Of a stretch of DNA of 64,000 nt, positions 23,099 to 33,390 are shown in pieces (the stretch's first letter is position 1; every line of letters begins with the position of its first letter). Both the position numbers and the translations under genes were made by a program. The DNA lies in NCBI RefSeq assembly GCF_016920785.2, contig NW_024609846.1, positions 83,709,816-83,773,815 on the forward strand, written 5' to 3'. This stretch comes from Ixodes scapularis (taxonomy: Eukaryota > Arthropoda > Arachnida > Ixodida > Ixodidae). The notes beneath the pieces are model-generated. The model saw nothing but the letters and a program-made list of their open reading frames with translations, was not told the origin of the DNA and made no database searches.

Positions 23099-23431
23099 CC
23101 GTCTTTTTGAAAATCAGTGATTTAGTGCTTTTCGGTAACCTTCAGCAAGTTTCTAATTGAAACCAAATATCTACTTTCATTCATTAAATTGTAATTACTC
23201 AGTTTCAAGTGATTCGCGATCTCATTAGTAAGTATCATGCTTTTTCTGACGTCCGCCACCGCGAGTAATTCAGTCCCGAAAACTGTATCTCTTTATTTTA
23301 AATACAGTAATTGTAGGAGTTTTTGTCACTCTTACGTGAAACACCCTGTATATGCCACGTAAATGTATTATACCTTTTTTTGAATTCCACAGTATCCCTG
23401 CGATCACTGGTGACTGGAACTTGTCTATGAT

Positions 23432-24028
23432 TGGTGTGTTTAGCGTGCTATGCCGCCCACGCATCGAAAGTGACCGTGGCGTCGGAACAGGACGACGCAG
23501 AGGAAAAGAGGGAGGAAAGAATTTTTAATTCTTTCCTCCCTCTTTTTAAACGATTGAATTTTTAAACGCCGTTTCAATAGGCATTTAAAAATTCAATGTA
23601 AGGAATACGGCGGGGGAGGGGACGGACAAAATCGCTCGCACCTCCACTGCTACGACTACGTTGTTCCGAAGTGAAACCAAACCACATGATAGGAGCCGGC
23701 ATGCCATGCTACTGGATATCACCATCGTGGCGGATGGTTTTAGAAGTACAGGTTATGTACGGCGAGTGGAGTCAAGTGTCGCTATCGATGTGGCGGTGTC
23801 TTAATGTAAGGCTGCTCCAGTTCTCGTCAACTGGCCGGCTGCAGACCAAGGTAGAGCGGAAGGGGCGTCTGTCGCACCCACCTCCGCAGCTCTGCGGCCG
23901 CCAGGATCGCTGCGGGCGACAGTGTGAGAGTGCTCTGACTTCATCAGGCGGAAATTTGACGGACTGAAAAAGGAGGACGCGGTAGACACGCACCAGTCGG
24001 AGACCGGTTCCAGGCACCATCCTGACAC
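23432..24028 (-). repeat. Dispersed repeat P, copy 2
   Basis: GGTGTGTTTAGCGTGC...CGCCCACGCATCGAAAGT, GCCAGGATCGCTGCGGGCGA and GGACGCGGTAGACACGCACC...TTCCAGGCACCAT match copy 1 in order. This copy is about 160 bp longer, partly because of a palindromic insert at 23504-23600. Confidence 0.6.
23504..23546. repeat. Perfect 20-bp hairpin
   Basis: AAAAGAGGGAGGAAAGAATT, a 3-nt loop, then its exact complement. A second inverted pair (TTGAATTTTTAAA / TTTAAAAATTCAA) follows at about 23555-23598. Confidence 0.85.
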
Positions 24029-24656
24029 GACGAAAGGATTGCGTACTATGTTATCTTAGTTAAAGTGCCGTCCACCAAGTCATCTATCAGCAACGAGAGT
24101 TCCATAGCGCGTGGAAGTATTGGAAAGTTGACCGCAGCAGTATGCTTTGTCGCCGCATTCGAGCGTTTGTGGCTTTTAGCCGAAATAACACCTTTCTTTT
24201 TTTAAGAGGAATTATGAGCGAATGTAAGTTGTGAACTTCCTCCCCTGACGGCACACCTTTCCTTTATATATTTTTTTTTAAGTAATGCCATATTTAAATT
24301 TACAGGAAAAAATAATCTTTCTATACATGAGGAGGAGCACAAAGCACTGATATTCAACTGCCTTTATCACGTATCAAACGAACCATACAAACTTCCTGTT
24401 CCAGCGAATAAGATCTATGTTTTCACAGAACATAATAAGTCCAGTGCGCAGCTATTATTATTTTTATAACCCCATCTAAAAACAAGCAGATAATTCCGAC
24501 CTCAGCATCGCTAGAACACACGAGTATTTGAAAGGCCCATACCGAAGCCTGACTCGTGTGGATCAGGATAATAACTGGCACATCCCATCAATAAATTCAG
24601 ATGATGACAAGTTCAGAAACATCCAAAACATAGGGGAGCACTTGATCTGCGAAAAC
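24029..24656. other. LINE left flank, no gene recognised
   Basis: AT-rich pre-insertion DNA. Nothing else seen. Confidence 0.5.
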
Positions 24657-24669
24657 AGTCCGAAGCATC
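24657..24669. repeat. Left target-site duplication of the LINE
   Basis: The 13-mer AGTCCGAAGCATC occurs here and again, identically, at 30098-30110 just after the LINE tail. The bases outside the two copies differ, as expected for a duplication made at insertion. It defines the 5' end of the element at about 24670. Confidence 0.85.
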
Positions 24670-24834
24670 GAAAAACGACGACGACGACGCTTGCGGAAGG
24701 ACGATCATTCTCATCGCTCCCGAGAGATCGTAGTATTTTAGATAATCAAAAGCCAACGTACCGGCCGGAACTCCTCGGAGCATCTTCCTTCGGTACTCCA
24801 AAGATCCGTCTCCACCCTTCGGGGTTCAACGGAT
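24670..24834 (+). promoter_or_regulatory. LINE 5' leader and probable internal promoter
   Basis: The 165 bp between the duplication and the ORF1 ATG must carry the internal promoter if the element is complete. It opens with a short A run and an (ACG)n repeat. GGACG lies about 30 bases from the inferred start, which resembles the downstream promoter element (RGWCG near +28 to +32) used by several insect LINEs. The promoter role is inferred; only the motif and its spacing are seen. Confidence 0.5.
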
Positions 24835-26157
24835 ATGAGCATCCATGAAGCACCGAAGCCAGCATCCGCCGACGTCGAATCTGGTGAGCCCGCCATCACT
24901 GACGACGATGCTTCTATGACGGATGAGCCTGACGATGGAGACAAATGGACGACTCAAATGACAAAAAAGAGACGCCATGGCTCTAATTCGAGTCAATCAA
25001 CCATCATAAGTCAACCACTTTCAAATCTCACCGTCATTGTCAAGCCTACTGACCCAACAAAACTCGTAACCAACCTCAACCCCTTGGTTCTGAAAAAGAA
25101 ACTGGAGGACGTCGCTCCTGACGGCATCATACAGATCAGACCGAACTATCGTCTCAATCTGCTGGCCCTCGACACACGTAATGTGGAATCCACAAAAGCC
25201 CTACTCCGACTCAAGAGCCTAGGTGCGGTTCAAGTTATGACGTATGAACCGCCTCCACCACCTGCTTACGTTGGAGTCATTCGCGGCGTGCCCACTGAAA
25301 TCACAGACGCTGAACTTTGCGCATCTTTACGAGAAAAAGCGCCTGTAATTCAAGTAAGAAGACTTGGAACTTCGGAGGCAGTAAAGCTCACCTTCTCCTC
25401 GGGAGTGACATGCGAGCACGTCTATATAGGCCATACTCGATATGAAGTCTTCCCATACTTGGAAAAGCCACGACAATGTCCGAAGTGTAACCGCTTCGGG
25501 CATATTGCAAGTACCTGCTCTAAAGCGCAGCGCTGTAGCCGATGCGGAGGCGAACACGACATCAGCACGTGCGGAGCAGAACAACCTAAGTGCACGAACT
25601 GCAGCAAGCGCCATGACGCCACGTCACCAAGGTGTCCAATCTACAAGGTGGAAAAACAAATTGCAAATTACAAAAGCTCAAACAATATGGACTACACTTC
25701 AGCAAAGTCAGCCATCATCAGCAACCAAGAAACCCGCGGCGCAGGAAGGTACTGGACACCTCGGAGGCGTCCTCAACGCACAAATGAAGAGAAACGGATC
25801 ACAATTCCATTAAACAGTGAGAATGAATTCCCATTCTTGAAGAAACAGCCAGCCACAACGACGCCAAAGACACCAGTTACTACTGTAGAGCCTTCATCAT
25901 CTTCAAGCGCTGAGGAAGCTACTATGACCGGTCCTCTGAAAGATAAGCAAAACCCAACTAGGAAGTCCAGCGTACAACCTACCTACAAGAACTCAAGATC
26001 TGACGCAGCACCTAAGCCACAAAGCCTCGGGAATGCGCTTTGCACACTTACCACAATGCTGCGCACCTTCCTGGCTTCCCTGCATTCTCAATTTGCACAA
26101 TCATTAATCACAATAATTGACATTGTTGTACCACTCATCACCTCCTGGTGTCATTAG
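24835..26157 (+). CDS. LINE ORF1: gag-like RNA-binding protein with three CCHC zinc knuckles
   Basis: A 440-residue protein starting at the ATG at 24835. ORF1 proteins of this group coat the element RNA and act as nucleic-acid chaperones. Residues 1-60 are acidic and then basic (KKRRH at 44-48). Residues 65-210 form a folded domain of the type that precedes the knuckles in I/Jockey/R1 elements. Three zinc knuckles follow: CX2CX4HX4C at 215-228, CX2CX3HX4C at 234-246 and CX2CX3HX6C at 253-267. The C-terminal third is Ser/Thr/Pro-rich and ends in a hydrophobic segment (ITIIDIVVPLITSW). The stop at 26155-26157 lies inside the start of the ORF2 frame, which is offset by -1. No disabling mutation is seen. 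Confidence 0.93.
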   Translation: MSIHEAPKPASADVESGEPAITDDDASMTDEPDDGDKWTTQMTKKRRHGSNSSQSTIISQPLSNLTVIVKPTDPTKLVTNLNPLVLKKKLEDVAPDGIIQIRPNYRLNLLALDTRNVESTKALLRLKSLGAVQVMTYEPPPPPAYVGVIRGVPTEITDAELCASLREKAPVIQVRRLGTSEAVKLTFSSGVTCEHVYIGHTRYEVFPYLEKPRQCPKCNRFGHIASTCSKAQRCSRCGGEHDISTCGAEQPKCTNCSKRHDATSPRCPIYKVEKQIANYKSSNNMDYTSAKSAIISNQETRGAGRYWTPRRRPQRTNEEKRITIPLNSENEFPFLKKQPATTTPKTPVTTVEPSSSSSAEEATMTGPLKDKQNPTRKSSVQPTYKNSRSDAAPKPQSLGNALCTLTTMLRTFLASLHSQFAQSLITIIDIVVPLITSWCH

Positions 26158-29100
26158 ACTGCATCGGTGAGAAATCAGCCCAAAACAACGGAAAAATACA
26201 TGTAACAAGAAATAGACTTCCGTGCCCCTCCAAAACGAACCTCATCCCATCAATTATCCAGTGGAATGTTAACGGTCTCCGGAGACGAATAAACGACTTA
26301 AGGCAGCACTTACAAAGACACCAGGTCGAAGTGTTAGCGCTACAAGAAACTAACATTAAGCTGGGTGAGATCCGACTATCACCATACGTCATATACAACA
26401 GCACGCCCCGAACAACTTCAACATCAGCAGATGCACCCAAGGCGTCCTTGTACATTCACCGGAACGTACCTCAAGTACAAGTGGATCTTTCTGATCTCTG
26501 CGACCACAGAGCTGAATACGTGGCTGTGACAATCAACAAAGGTAACTCAAACCTAACCATCGTCACAGCCTACGTACGGCCTAACGTTTCCTGGGACCCT
26601 ACGATATTAGGTACAATACTCTCTAGGTGTGCACCAGCCACGCTGCTGCTGGGGGATTTTAACGCCCATAACGAGACCTGGGGAGACAAACAAACGTCAG
26701 CACGCGGCAGATTACTGGAAGAATATACCACAGCCATTGGTCTCCGCTGCTTGAACGACGGAACCGCTACGTTTGTACGCCCAGGAGTAGAGCGTAGTGT
26801 ACTTGACCTGAGTTTTACTACCAACTCGATACGCGCAATATGGTCAGCGGAACCCGATAGCTGGGGCAGTGATCATATTCCTATAAAGATCACTTCCCTA
26901 TCGAGCGCACCCGTCACACACAAGGCTTGCACGGTGACGAATTGGGACAACTACCGGATGTACTTTCAGCAACTAATGTCTCTTGACAATGCCGATTACA
27001 TGACAGCAATAGCTCAGGCCTTCTCCAAATCAACCCGAACTGTAACCATTCCAATATATCGACCAAACCCAGACCTGACATACATCAAGCTCCGTGCTTT
27101 GCGCCGACAGCTACAGCGACGCGCACTCAAAACATCGCGACAGGAGGACATTCAACACTACCGGCGGGTCGACGCTGCATTCCGTAGACACACCAATCGC
27201 TTGCAACGAAGACAGTGGCGACAGCGGTGTGAGACGCTTCATACTCCTGGTGGTGGACGACGAGCGTGGCGCATGGCTCGTGTCCTCGCTGGGCATGCCA
27301 TTCCCCGCTCACCTGCCCTCGGCATTGTCATCGCCAAGAACATCACCGTGGCTCAAGCGGCAGAGCTGCTCGCCGATGAATTCACTTCTACTCCTATAAC
27401 TCCTCCTGGATTTGTCACAGGCAGCACGACCTCCCCCCAGCTCCGGTCACCACCTTCGTCCTCCAGCGACTCGGATTTCACGCTGCGGGAGCTTAAAAAT
27501 GCTCTTCGCTGCACCTCTCGCAAACGAAGCGCACCAGGTCCCGATGGAATTACTTTTCAAGCACTGCGGAACCTTGACTCTATGGCCCTCCCAGGACTCC
27601 TTGCGTACCTAAACAACATCTGGAGTACGTCGGTACTCCCTCCCGCCTGGCTGACATCTGTGGTCGTTCCAATACACAAGTCAGGAAAACCCACATGTGA
27701 AACGAGCTCATACAGACCAATCTCCCTCACTTGCTGCCTCGGAAAGATTCTGGAGCGAATGATTCTGAGACGCCTTGACTGGCAACTTGAGACCTCTGGT
27801 GCCCTACCTCACCAGCTCTCTGGTTTCCGAAGACATCGATCTACAACAGATGCGATTGGCGACCTCGTGTCAGATATGGAGCAAGCTAAGGCGATGCGCC
27901 AAGCCACCTCGGCCATCTTTCTTGACATAAAGAAAGCGTTCGACGCTGTTCCTCATACAACCATCATTGCTCAACTTCTTAAGTTTGGAGTATCTGGCCG
28001 GGCGCTGGCATTCATACGTGCATTCCTAAGTGGGCGCACAATGCGCGTTCGCCTAAACGGAACGCTCAGTTCTCTACGTAACGTTGCTCAAGGCGTTCCC
28101 CAGGGCAGCGTCATAAGCCCATTTCTGTTCAATATAGTCATGGCAGCTCTCCCAGACGTCTTACGACGCATAAACAGCCATTCGCAGATTATCAACATGG
28201 CAATTTACGCTGACGATGTAGCCCTTTGGGCTACAGCTCCTACTAACACATACAGCATTATGCAGAGAACGCTCCAGCAAGGCTTAACAGCAGTAGCAAA
28301 CGAAATATCAAGACTAGGGCTTACGCTTTCCGCCTCCAAAACCGCAGTCCTTCAATATCATCCGACGGCCAGATCATCTATCAACAGGGTCTATACCATC
28401 AACGGGTCTGATGTGGCACGAGTCCGAACATACACCTATCTGGGGTTCCTGTTAGACGACCGCGTCTCCTGGCGCCCCGCGGTGAAGACAACCATCATAA
28501 GGTGTCGCCGGCATCTCAACGCCATCAGGATGATTATGGGCAGTCGGTGGGGAACACCCCAGGCCATGATGATGCAGCTCTATAGAGGGCTCATCCTCTC
28601 ACGTCTACAATACGCCTTGCCGCTGGTCCGTACCAGCAGCACCCAATCCTCGGCTATAGAGACTCTTCAACGAGTCGCAATTCGTTTATGCTTGGGCCTA
28701 CCAAGATACTCCCCAAATACCCCAACGTTAGTGGAAGCCAGGGTCAATCTCGTTGAAAATCACGGCAGGGAGCTGACACTTCGGCACATAGCAAGACAGT
28801 CATCTTGTCAATCAACAGGTCCACTCCTAAAGCGTTTTCATCAGCGTCCACTCTCGCACCTCGGACAACTGGCAGCGCAATTCAGAGCACTCGTTGGTGA
28901 CCCAGACATCATCTACATGACTCCACCACCATACGCTCCACCACTAAACATCAATGAGTCTGTTCCCGCTCTCAAAAGTAAACGGAACACAGCCCAACCT
29001 GTAGTCCGGAGCCTTGTTGAAGACCACATGGAAACGTCCTTCGCTGGTTGGCTGCGGGTATACACCGATGGCTCTGTGCTTCATAGCCGTAAGTCGTCTA

Positions 29101-29891
29101 CTGCTGCCATGTGTATCCCAGCGCTCAACATGACCGAGTCCAGGAAGCTAAGTTTTTATACTACGTCGACAACTGCCGAACTTGTGGCACTTTGGCTTGC
29201 CCTTGACTCACTTAACAACCTCCCTCAATGTGGCAAAGCGTTAATCCTCACAGACTCTAGGATGGCGCTGCAACAGCTAGATCGTCTTGAAGACGCACCG
29301 CAATACGCTCGATTTGTCGCGCACGTAGCGAGAAGCTTACAAGCAAAGGGCTGGCAATTAACCTTTCAGTGGTTGCCTTCGCACACTGGCATCTCGGGCA
29401 ATGAGGCCGCTGACCAACTCGCTGCAGCGGCTCATCACCTTGATGTCCCAGTGGTAACAATACCTAAAATACACGAAGCTAAACTACTTATACATCAAGA
29501 TATAATCGTTCATCACCCGGACCCACGGGTTTCTTGCGGAAAACCTCCTGTACGTGTCCCACCGAAGCTACAACGATCCAGCGCCTCCTTGCTGCATAGG
29601 CTACGCACCGGATGTGCCTTCACGGCGAAAGCCCTCCACCGCATAAACTCTGCCGTCGACCCCCTCTGCCCAACCTGCAATGTTCCTGAGGACTTCGACC
29701 ACCTCCTCTGGGACTGCGCGGCGTTAACGAAAGAGAGAAGATCCCTCATCGACGGCCTGCAGTGCGCCGGCGTCGCACATGCCACTACAGAGGAAATTCT
29801 TTTTCCTCCGGGTCCGGCCGGGACCGCTTCTAAAACATTCGCACGTCTCCTCACATTTTTAGAAGACACAGAATTATTCGATCGCCTATAA
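26148..29891 (+). CDS. LINE ORF2: endonuclease, reverse transcriptase, RNase H polyprotein
   Basis: A 1247-codon frame, numbered here from the GTG at 26148; the frame is open from 26121. APE-type endonuclease, residues 35-250: QWNVNG (N40), ALQETN (E67), GDFNAHN (D170, N172, H174), SVLDL (D220) and SDH (241-243). Reverse transcriptase, about 445-800: APGPDG, SYRPISL, FLDIKKAFD (D593), GVPQGSVISP and the catalytic YADD at 687-690. RNase H, about 968-1095: VYTDGS (D974), AEL (E1011), LTDSR (D1036) and PSHTGISGNEAAD (H1079, D1089). A CX2CX7HX4C finger sits at 1174-1190. All catalytic residues are present. The first in-frame ATG is codon 271 (26958), after the endonuclease, so translation must begin by a -1 shift, reinitiation or a non-AUG start near the ORF1 stop. 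Confidence 0.95.
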   Translation: MSLDCIGEKSAQNNGKIHVTRNRLPCPSKTNLIPSIIQWNVNGLRRRINDLRQHLQRHQVEVLALQETNIKLGEIRLSPYVIYNSTPRTTSTSADAPKASLYIHRNVPQVQVDLSDLCDHRAEYVAVTINKGNSNLTIVTAYVRPNVSWDPTILGTILSRCAPATLLLGDFNAHNETWGDKQTSARGRLLEEYTTAIGLRCLNDGTATFVRPGVERSVLDLSFTTNSIRAIWSAEPDSWGSDHIPIKITSLSSAPVTHKACTVTNWDNYRMYFQQLMSLDNADYMTAIAQAFSKSTRTVTIPIYRPNPDLTYIKLRALRRQLQRRALKTSRQEDIQHYRRVDAAFRRHTNRLQRRQWRQRCETLHTPGGGRRAWRMARVLAGHAIPRSPALGIVIAKNITVAQAAELLADEFTSTPITPPGFVTGSTTSPQLRSPPSSSSDSDFTLRELKNALRCTSRKRSAPGPDGITFQALRNLDSMALPGLLAYLNNIWSTSVLPPAWLTSVVVPIHKSGKPTCETSSYRPISLTCCLGKILERMILRRLDWQLETSGALPHQLSGFRRHRSTTDAIGDLVSDMEQAKAMRQATSAIFLDIKKAFDAVPHTTIIAQLLKFGVSGRALAFIRAFLSGRTMRVRLNGTLSSLRNVAQGVPQGSVISPFLFNIVMAALPDVLRRINSHSQIINMAIYADDVALWATAPTNTYSIMQRTLQQGLTAVANEISRLGLTLSASKTAVLQYHPTARSSINRVYTINGSDVARVRTYTYLGFLLDDRVSWRPAVKTTIIRCRRHLNAIRMIMGSRWGTPQAMMMQLYRGLILSRLQYALPLVRTSSTQSSAIETLQRVAIRLCLGLPRYSPNTPTLVEARVNLVENHGRELTLRHIARQSSCQSTGPLLKRFHQRPLSHLGQLAAQFRALVGDPDIIYMTPPPYAPPLNINESVPALKSKRNTAQPVVRSLVEDHMETSFAGWLRVYTDGSVLHSRKSSTAAMCIPALNMTESRKLSFYTTSTTAELVALWLALDSLNNLPQCGKALILTDSRMALQQLDRLEDAPQYARFVAHVARSLQAKGWQLTFQWLPSHTGISGNEAADQLAAAAHHLDVPVVTIPKIHEAKLLIHQDIIVHHPDPRVSCGKPPVRVPPKLQRSSASLLHRLRTGCAFTAKALHRINSAVDPLCPTCNVPEDFDHLLWDCAALTKERRSLIDGLQCAGVAHATTEEILFPPGPAGTASKTFARLLTFLEDTELFDRL

Positions 29892-30097
29892 ACCACAAGT
29901 ATCCGACCTTAAGTGCAGAGTGCCAACAAGTGACAGTCATCCACCCCTTCCCTTTGTTTTAATCTCTCCCTCTCTCTTTTCTTTTAATCTGTCTCTCCTC
30001 TAACCCATTCCTCAACCCTGAACTGACTCGCCCCCATTTTTAGGAGTGGCCAACTGTTCAGGTTTTCCTTTCCAATAAAACGCTTACTACTACTACT
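29892..30097 (+). terminator. LINE 3' UTR with AATAAA and TAC-repeat tail
   Basis: 206 bp follow the ORF2 stop. They include pyrimidine-rich stretches, an AATAAA at 30074-30079 and a terminal TACTACTACTACT. A short tandem-repeat tail instead of poly(A) is usual for the I group. The 3' UTR should hold the site recognised by the reverse transcriptase, but none can be pinned down from sequence alone. Confidence 0.7.
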
Positions 30098-30110
30098 AGT
30101 CCGAAGCATC
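30098..30110. repeat. Right target-site duplication of the LINE
   Basis: Perfect second copy of the 13-mer at 24657-24669. It directly follows the TAC-repeat tail. The first A may belong to the tail, which would shorten the duplication to 12 bp. Confidence 0.85.
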
Positions 30111-30413
30111 CAAATCTGAGAATTGTCCGTGGGAATGCCATTTCGAGGGACACCCCACAAACCCGTGGAAGGCGAAGAGTAAGAGCAAAGAAGAAGAAAA
30201 AGAAAAGCTTCGGATCCGTGGGCAAATCTTCTCCGTGCGTTATTTAACGCGAAACGCTTGGGCGACGCGTGCACGCAGGCGACACCGCATCGCTTCTGGT
30301 TCACAGCGTCCCATTCAAGAAGAGTCCGAAATGTCCGCATGTTTGATTTCACAGGCGCCTCCGCGGTCCGCACTCCAAAAGTAATGCGGATTGCATTATG
30401 AAAAGATATACAT

Positions 30414-30441
30414 AGAGAGAGAGAGAGAGAGAAAGAAAGAA
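30414..30441 (+). repeat. GA microsatellite
   Basis: Uninterrupted (GA)n passing into (GAAA)n, about 28 bp. Confidence 0.9.
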
Positions 30442-30798
30442 GCGCTTATGGTTTCCACCCCAAAACCGCCAAGCATTCTCTTCTCGGTTCTCACATCTAT
30501 TTCCAAATATCCATTTTCAATGCCGATTCTATACACATCTCTCGAAAAATGCTTTCTTTTTTAATCTGCCAAGGCCGAAGCCCGGATTCAGAAAAGACCT
30601 TTTTTTCAAAGCGACGCCGCCACCACCGCCTCGACCCCGGACCCGAGCTTATAACCGCCCGGTTCCGGGCAATTTGGGCTCTCGACCCCACGGCAAAGGA
30701 TCTCGCGGAGGCTCGGGCTGGGTACGTACGTACACACGCCGAATCCTCGGTTGGTCCCAAAGCCCATAGCTCCAGAAATCGACAAACGATGATCTATA

Positions 30799-30984
30799 CA
30801 CCCTTAAGCTGACAGTGTTGTGGAAGCTACAAATCTGTTGGGCTCCTCGAACGTCAACATTTCGTCGTGCGATCACGCAACCCCCACACGCCCACGCGTG
30901 GAGAGCGTGGTCAGGTGATGAAAGGGAGGCGGATGATTGGTTCGGCTAGCAAGTAGCTTCCACCACACTGTTAGCTTAGGGGTG
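30799..30984. mobile_element. MITE K with 32-bp terminal inverted repeats
   Basis: CACCCTTAAGCTGACAGTGT then TGTGGAAGCTAC at the left. The right end (30953-30984) is its complement with four differences. The 120-bp interior is GC-rich and not palindromic. Confidence 0.75.
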
Positions 30985-31825
30985 CATGGATTTTAGAAGC
31001 ACTCGCGGTGCCGCGCTCAAAACGCAGAGTGATCGCATTGTGTTGCGGAGGATCAGTAAGTTGGAAAATGTCCCCCCCTTCAAGTTCGAGCCTCCCGATG
31101 GAACATCTGTTGTCGGTGGAATTAAACGGTGATGCGTTCCCTCCCCAACTCCGGGAGCTTCGGACGCGGCGGCGGCAAGGCATGGGCGCTCTCTCGGGGC
31201 CTTTGTGCCCCCCGCAGGTCTTTGGACGGGGGTCCGGGCCCTGTCTATTCGGGGGCAATCAGGCCGAAAGGATTAGTGTCCGAGCAGAGGCGCCGCCGCA
31301 GCCGCCTTGGCCGACAGCTGTCCCCCCAGGTGAGCGAGCTTCTTCTTCGCACGCTCCGTGCGGGTCTTCGCGCACCTCGTGCTGGGGCACACGGCAGGCC
31401 GCGGTGCGTGACGTCACGGTGAGGCGCGGGGTCCTGGGCTGTAGAACGGTAGCATAGGCGCGTAAATCTGAAAATAAGCGGGTTTCTGCGCATGTGGGTT
31501 GCGCACGATTACTGAGGATAAGCTATACGAGTTGGTCTGCACTCCGAAGTTCGCCTGACGGTCTGGCCATTGATGTGTGAATCACGAACGGAAGTCTATG
31601 CCTACGACCAAGAAGCCAAACTAAACTGTCGAAATCTACGTGAAGGGAGTGTTCATTGAATATTGTTTGATGCCACAGAATTGTAAGAATGTTAATAAGC
31701 GCTCGGCATAAGTAGTACTTTTGAGTGGATGGTCTATCATGAGAGAACGAATTAGATTCCCGTCGCGTTTTTGAGCCCAAGCTGTTCCAGCGCTTTTCGA
31801 TGTAGCACTTTTGGGTGTGTACATG
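30985..31825. other. GC-rich block without a supported gene
   Basis: 31.0-31.45 kb is CG-rich and open in several frames on both strands. No start, splice or domain pattern is convincing. Confidence 0.4.
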
Positions 31826-32086
31826 GGCGTACCAACCGGGGAGCAAGGGGCGCTTGCCCTCCCCCCCCCCCCGCCCCAGTTTTCAGAGGGGGGGGGGGGT
31901 CAAGGCATATGTCCCCCCCCCCCCCCCCCCCCCTGATACAGCCGCCACTGGGCAGGGCGAACACTGGCCGGAGGCGCCAAGGGATACCAAGGGCATCGCC
32001 CCTCGGCTCGGGTTGGGGGGGGGGGGGGGGGTCTTGTTCGCCCCCCCGCACTCAAAAACAAGTTGGTTCGCCACTGGGTGCGTCAA
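31826..32086. repeat. Poly(C)/poly(G) repeat module
   Basis: Alternating C12, G12, C21 (31913-31933) and G17 (32015-32031) tracts joined by GGCGCTTGCCCT and GCCACTGGGCAGGGCGAACA-type unique sequence, closing with GTTCGCCACTGGGTGCG. C and G tracts in one strand could pair as a long hairpin. Confidence 0.6.
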
Positions 32087-32639
32087 CATTTTCTTTATAA
32101 TTGCGCCAAGCAGTCGTTCTTTATTTATTTGGGTATATTCTGCAAACTAACTCTTTTTGTGACGAAGACGCTATTGACGATACATTTAAAAACTACTTCA
32201 CTTTTAAGTTTAACATCAACAACGCCTCCGTTCCCTCATTGTACGTACGTTTTTTTTTATTTTTTTATCATATGAAGTCATTCATTTAAACAAAAGCGTC
32301 TGAGAAAGTTCTTTCTACAAATCTGCATTTTCCCTGAAGCCGGGGTCACACTGCAAATACTTCAAACTAAAGACAGTCGGGAGACATCAGTCATCGCGAT
32401 ATCCGTGGTTCGAATGCCACTTGCTAAGTATCTCCTCCGACTCGTTGCCATGCGGCATTCCAAGCACAGACCTCGTGGTGACTTGCGTTCGAATCTTTTT
32501 GCAGGCCGTCTTTTGTATCTCGTACAAGCTGTGCGACCTCTGCTTAATGTGCAAGTTGGGGTCACACTGCTTACACATTATACAAAAGACAGTCTTCATA
32601 CAGGTTCGAACGGGATCCGGACATTTCGAAGTAAGACGT

Positions 32640-32790
32640 TTCTGTGTAGGGCGTTTCGGTGCGGTCTTTTTGGTGCACGGACTTTTCGGTGCACGGACGG
32701 TTCGGTGTACGGATTTTTCGGTGTGGGACTTTTCGGTGCGCGGACATTTCGGTGGACGGACTTTTCGGTGTACGGACATTTCGGTGCACG
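32640..32790 (+). repeat. Minisatellite, left foldback arm
   Basis: Nine to ten tandem units of 15-16 bp around TTTTCGGTGCACGGAC. The fifth unit is a distinctive 15-mer containing GTGTGGGAC; the innermost unit runs into GAAAAATCAAAATAACTAG. Confidence 0.88.
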
Positions 32791-33390
32791 AAAAATCAAA
32801 ATAACTAGTTTTTTTTTTGTAATTTAATAAGCACTATTTTAGCTAAAAATTAATTTTTTTCGCACTTTATAATTTTTTAGACTTGTTCATGCCTTTACGG
32901 TCACTTACTGATATACCACCTAAGTGAGTTTGGCGCAGTACCATCCTGCGTGAGGATTGGAGACATTGGACATTATGGTTCGTTTGTCGGTGTCTCTTTT
33001 CCAACGTACGCACTAGTCACATCACTTCGCGTTTACACGTTAGGTCGATACAGACGTTCTCGGCGCCTTATGTAAAGGTGTTGTCTTTATTTCTGGTAAT
33101 CTGCGTAGGAAAGGCCTCAACAGGAAGCTTGAGATTGTTGAAAATCACCCGAGACATGTGATGCGACTACTGCGTGCGTTGGAAAAGAGACACCGACAAA
33201 CGAAATATAGTGTCCAATATCTCCAATCCTCACGCAGGATGGTACTGCGCTTAACAAAGTCACTTAGGTCGTATATCAGTAAGTGGCCGGAAATGAATGA
33301 CAAGGTCTAAAAAATTCTAGAGTGGGAAGAAATGGATTTGAGCTAAAATAGTGCTTATTACGCTTAGAAGAAAAAACTCGTGACTTTGAT

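Larger units (their letters stand above)
24670..30097 (+). mobile_element. Full-length I-group non-LTR retrotransposon (LINE)
   Basis: A complete-looking 5.4-kb LINE. It has a 165-bp 5' leader, a 440-codon ORF1 with CCHC knuckles, a 1247-codon ORF2 (endonuclease, reverse transcriptase, RNase H, CCHC finger), a 206-bp 3' UTR and a short TACTACTAC tail. The element lies between two identical 13-mers, AGTCCGAAGCATC, at 24657-24669 and 30098-30110, which I read as the target-site duplication; this fixes both ends to within a base or two. Neither ORF has an internal stop or frameshift and all catalytic motifs I looked for are present, so this is a young insertion. The combination of APE-type endonuclease and RNase H in ORF2 with a three-knuckle ORF1 fits the I group. 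The exact clade (I, Ingi, Nimb or LOA) cannot be settled by eye. Confidence 0.93.

Noticed and set aside
26958..29891. Shorter ORF2 starting at the first ATG
   Set aside because: That start would drop the intact endonuclease, whose conserved residues show the longer frame is the functional one.
32401..32420. GGTTCGAATGCC as a tRNA B box
   Set aside because: It lies inside MITE D and no cloverleaf or A box fits around it.
32387..32827. Lys/Arg/Pro-rich repeated reading frames in the foldback arms
   Set aside because: The 16-bp units contain no stop in any frame, so all frames are open on one strand. The repeats are mirrored DNA, not a protein.
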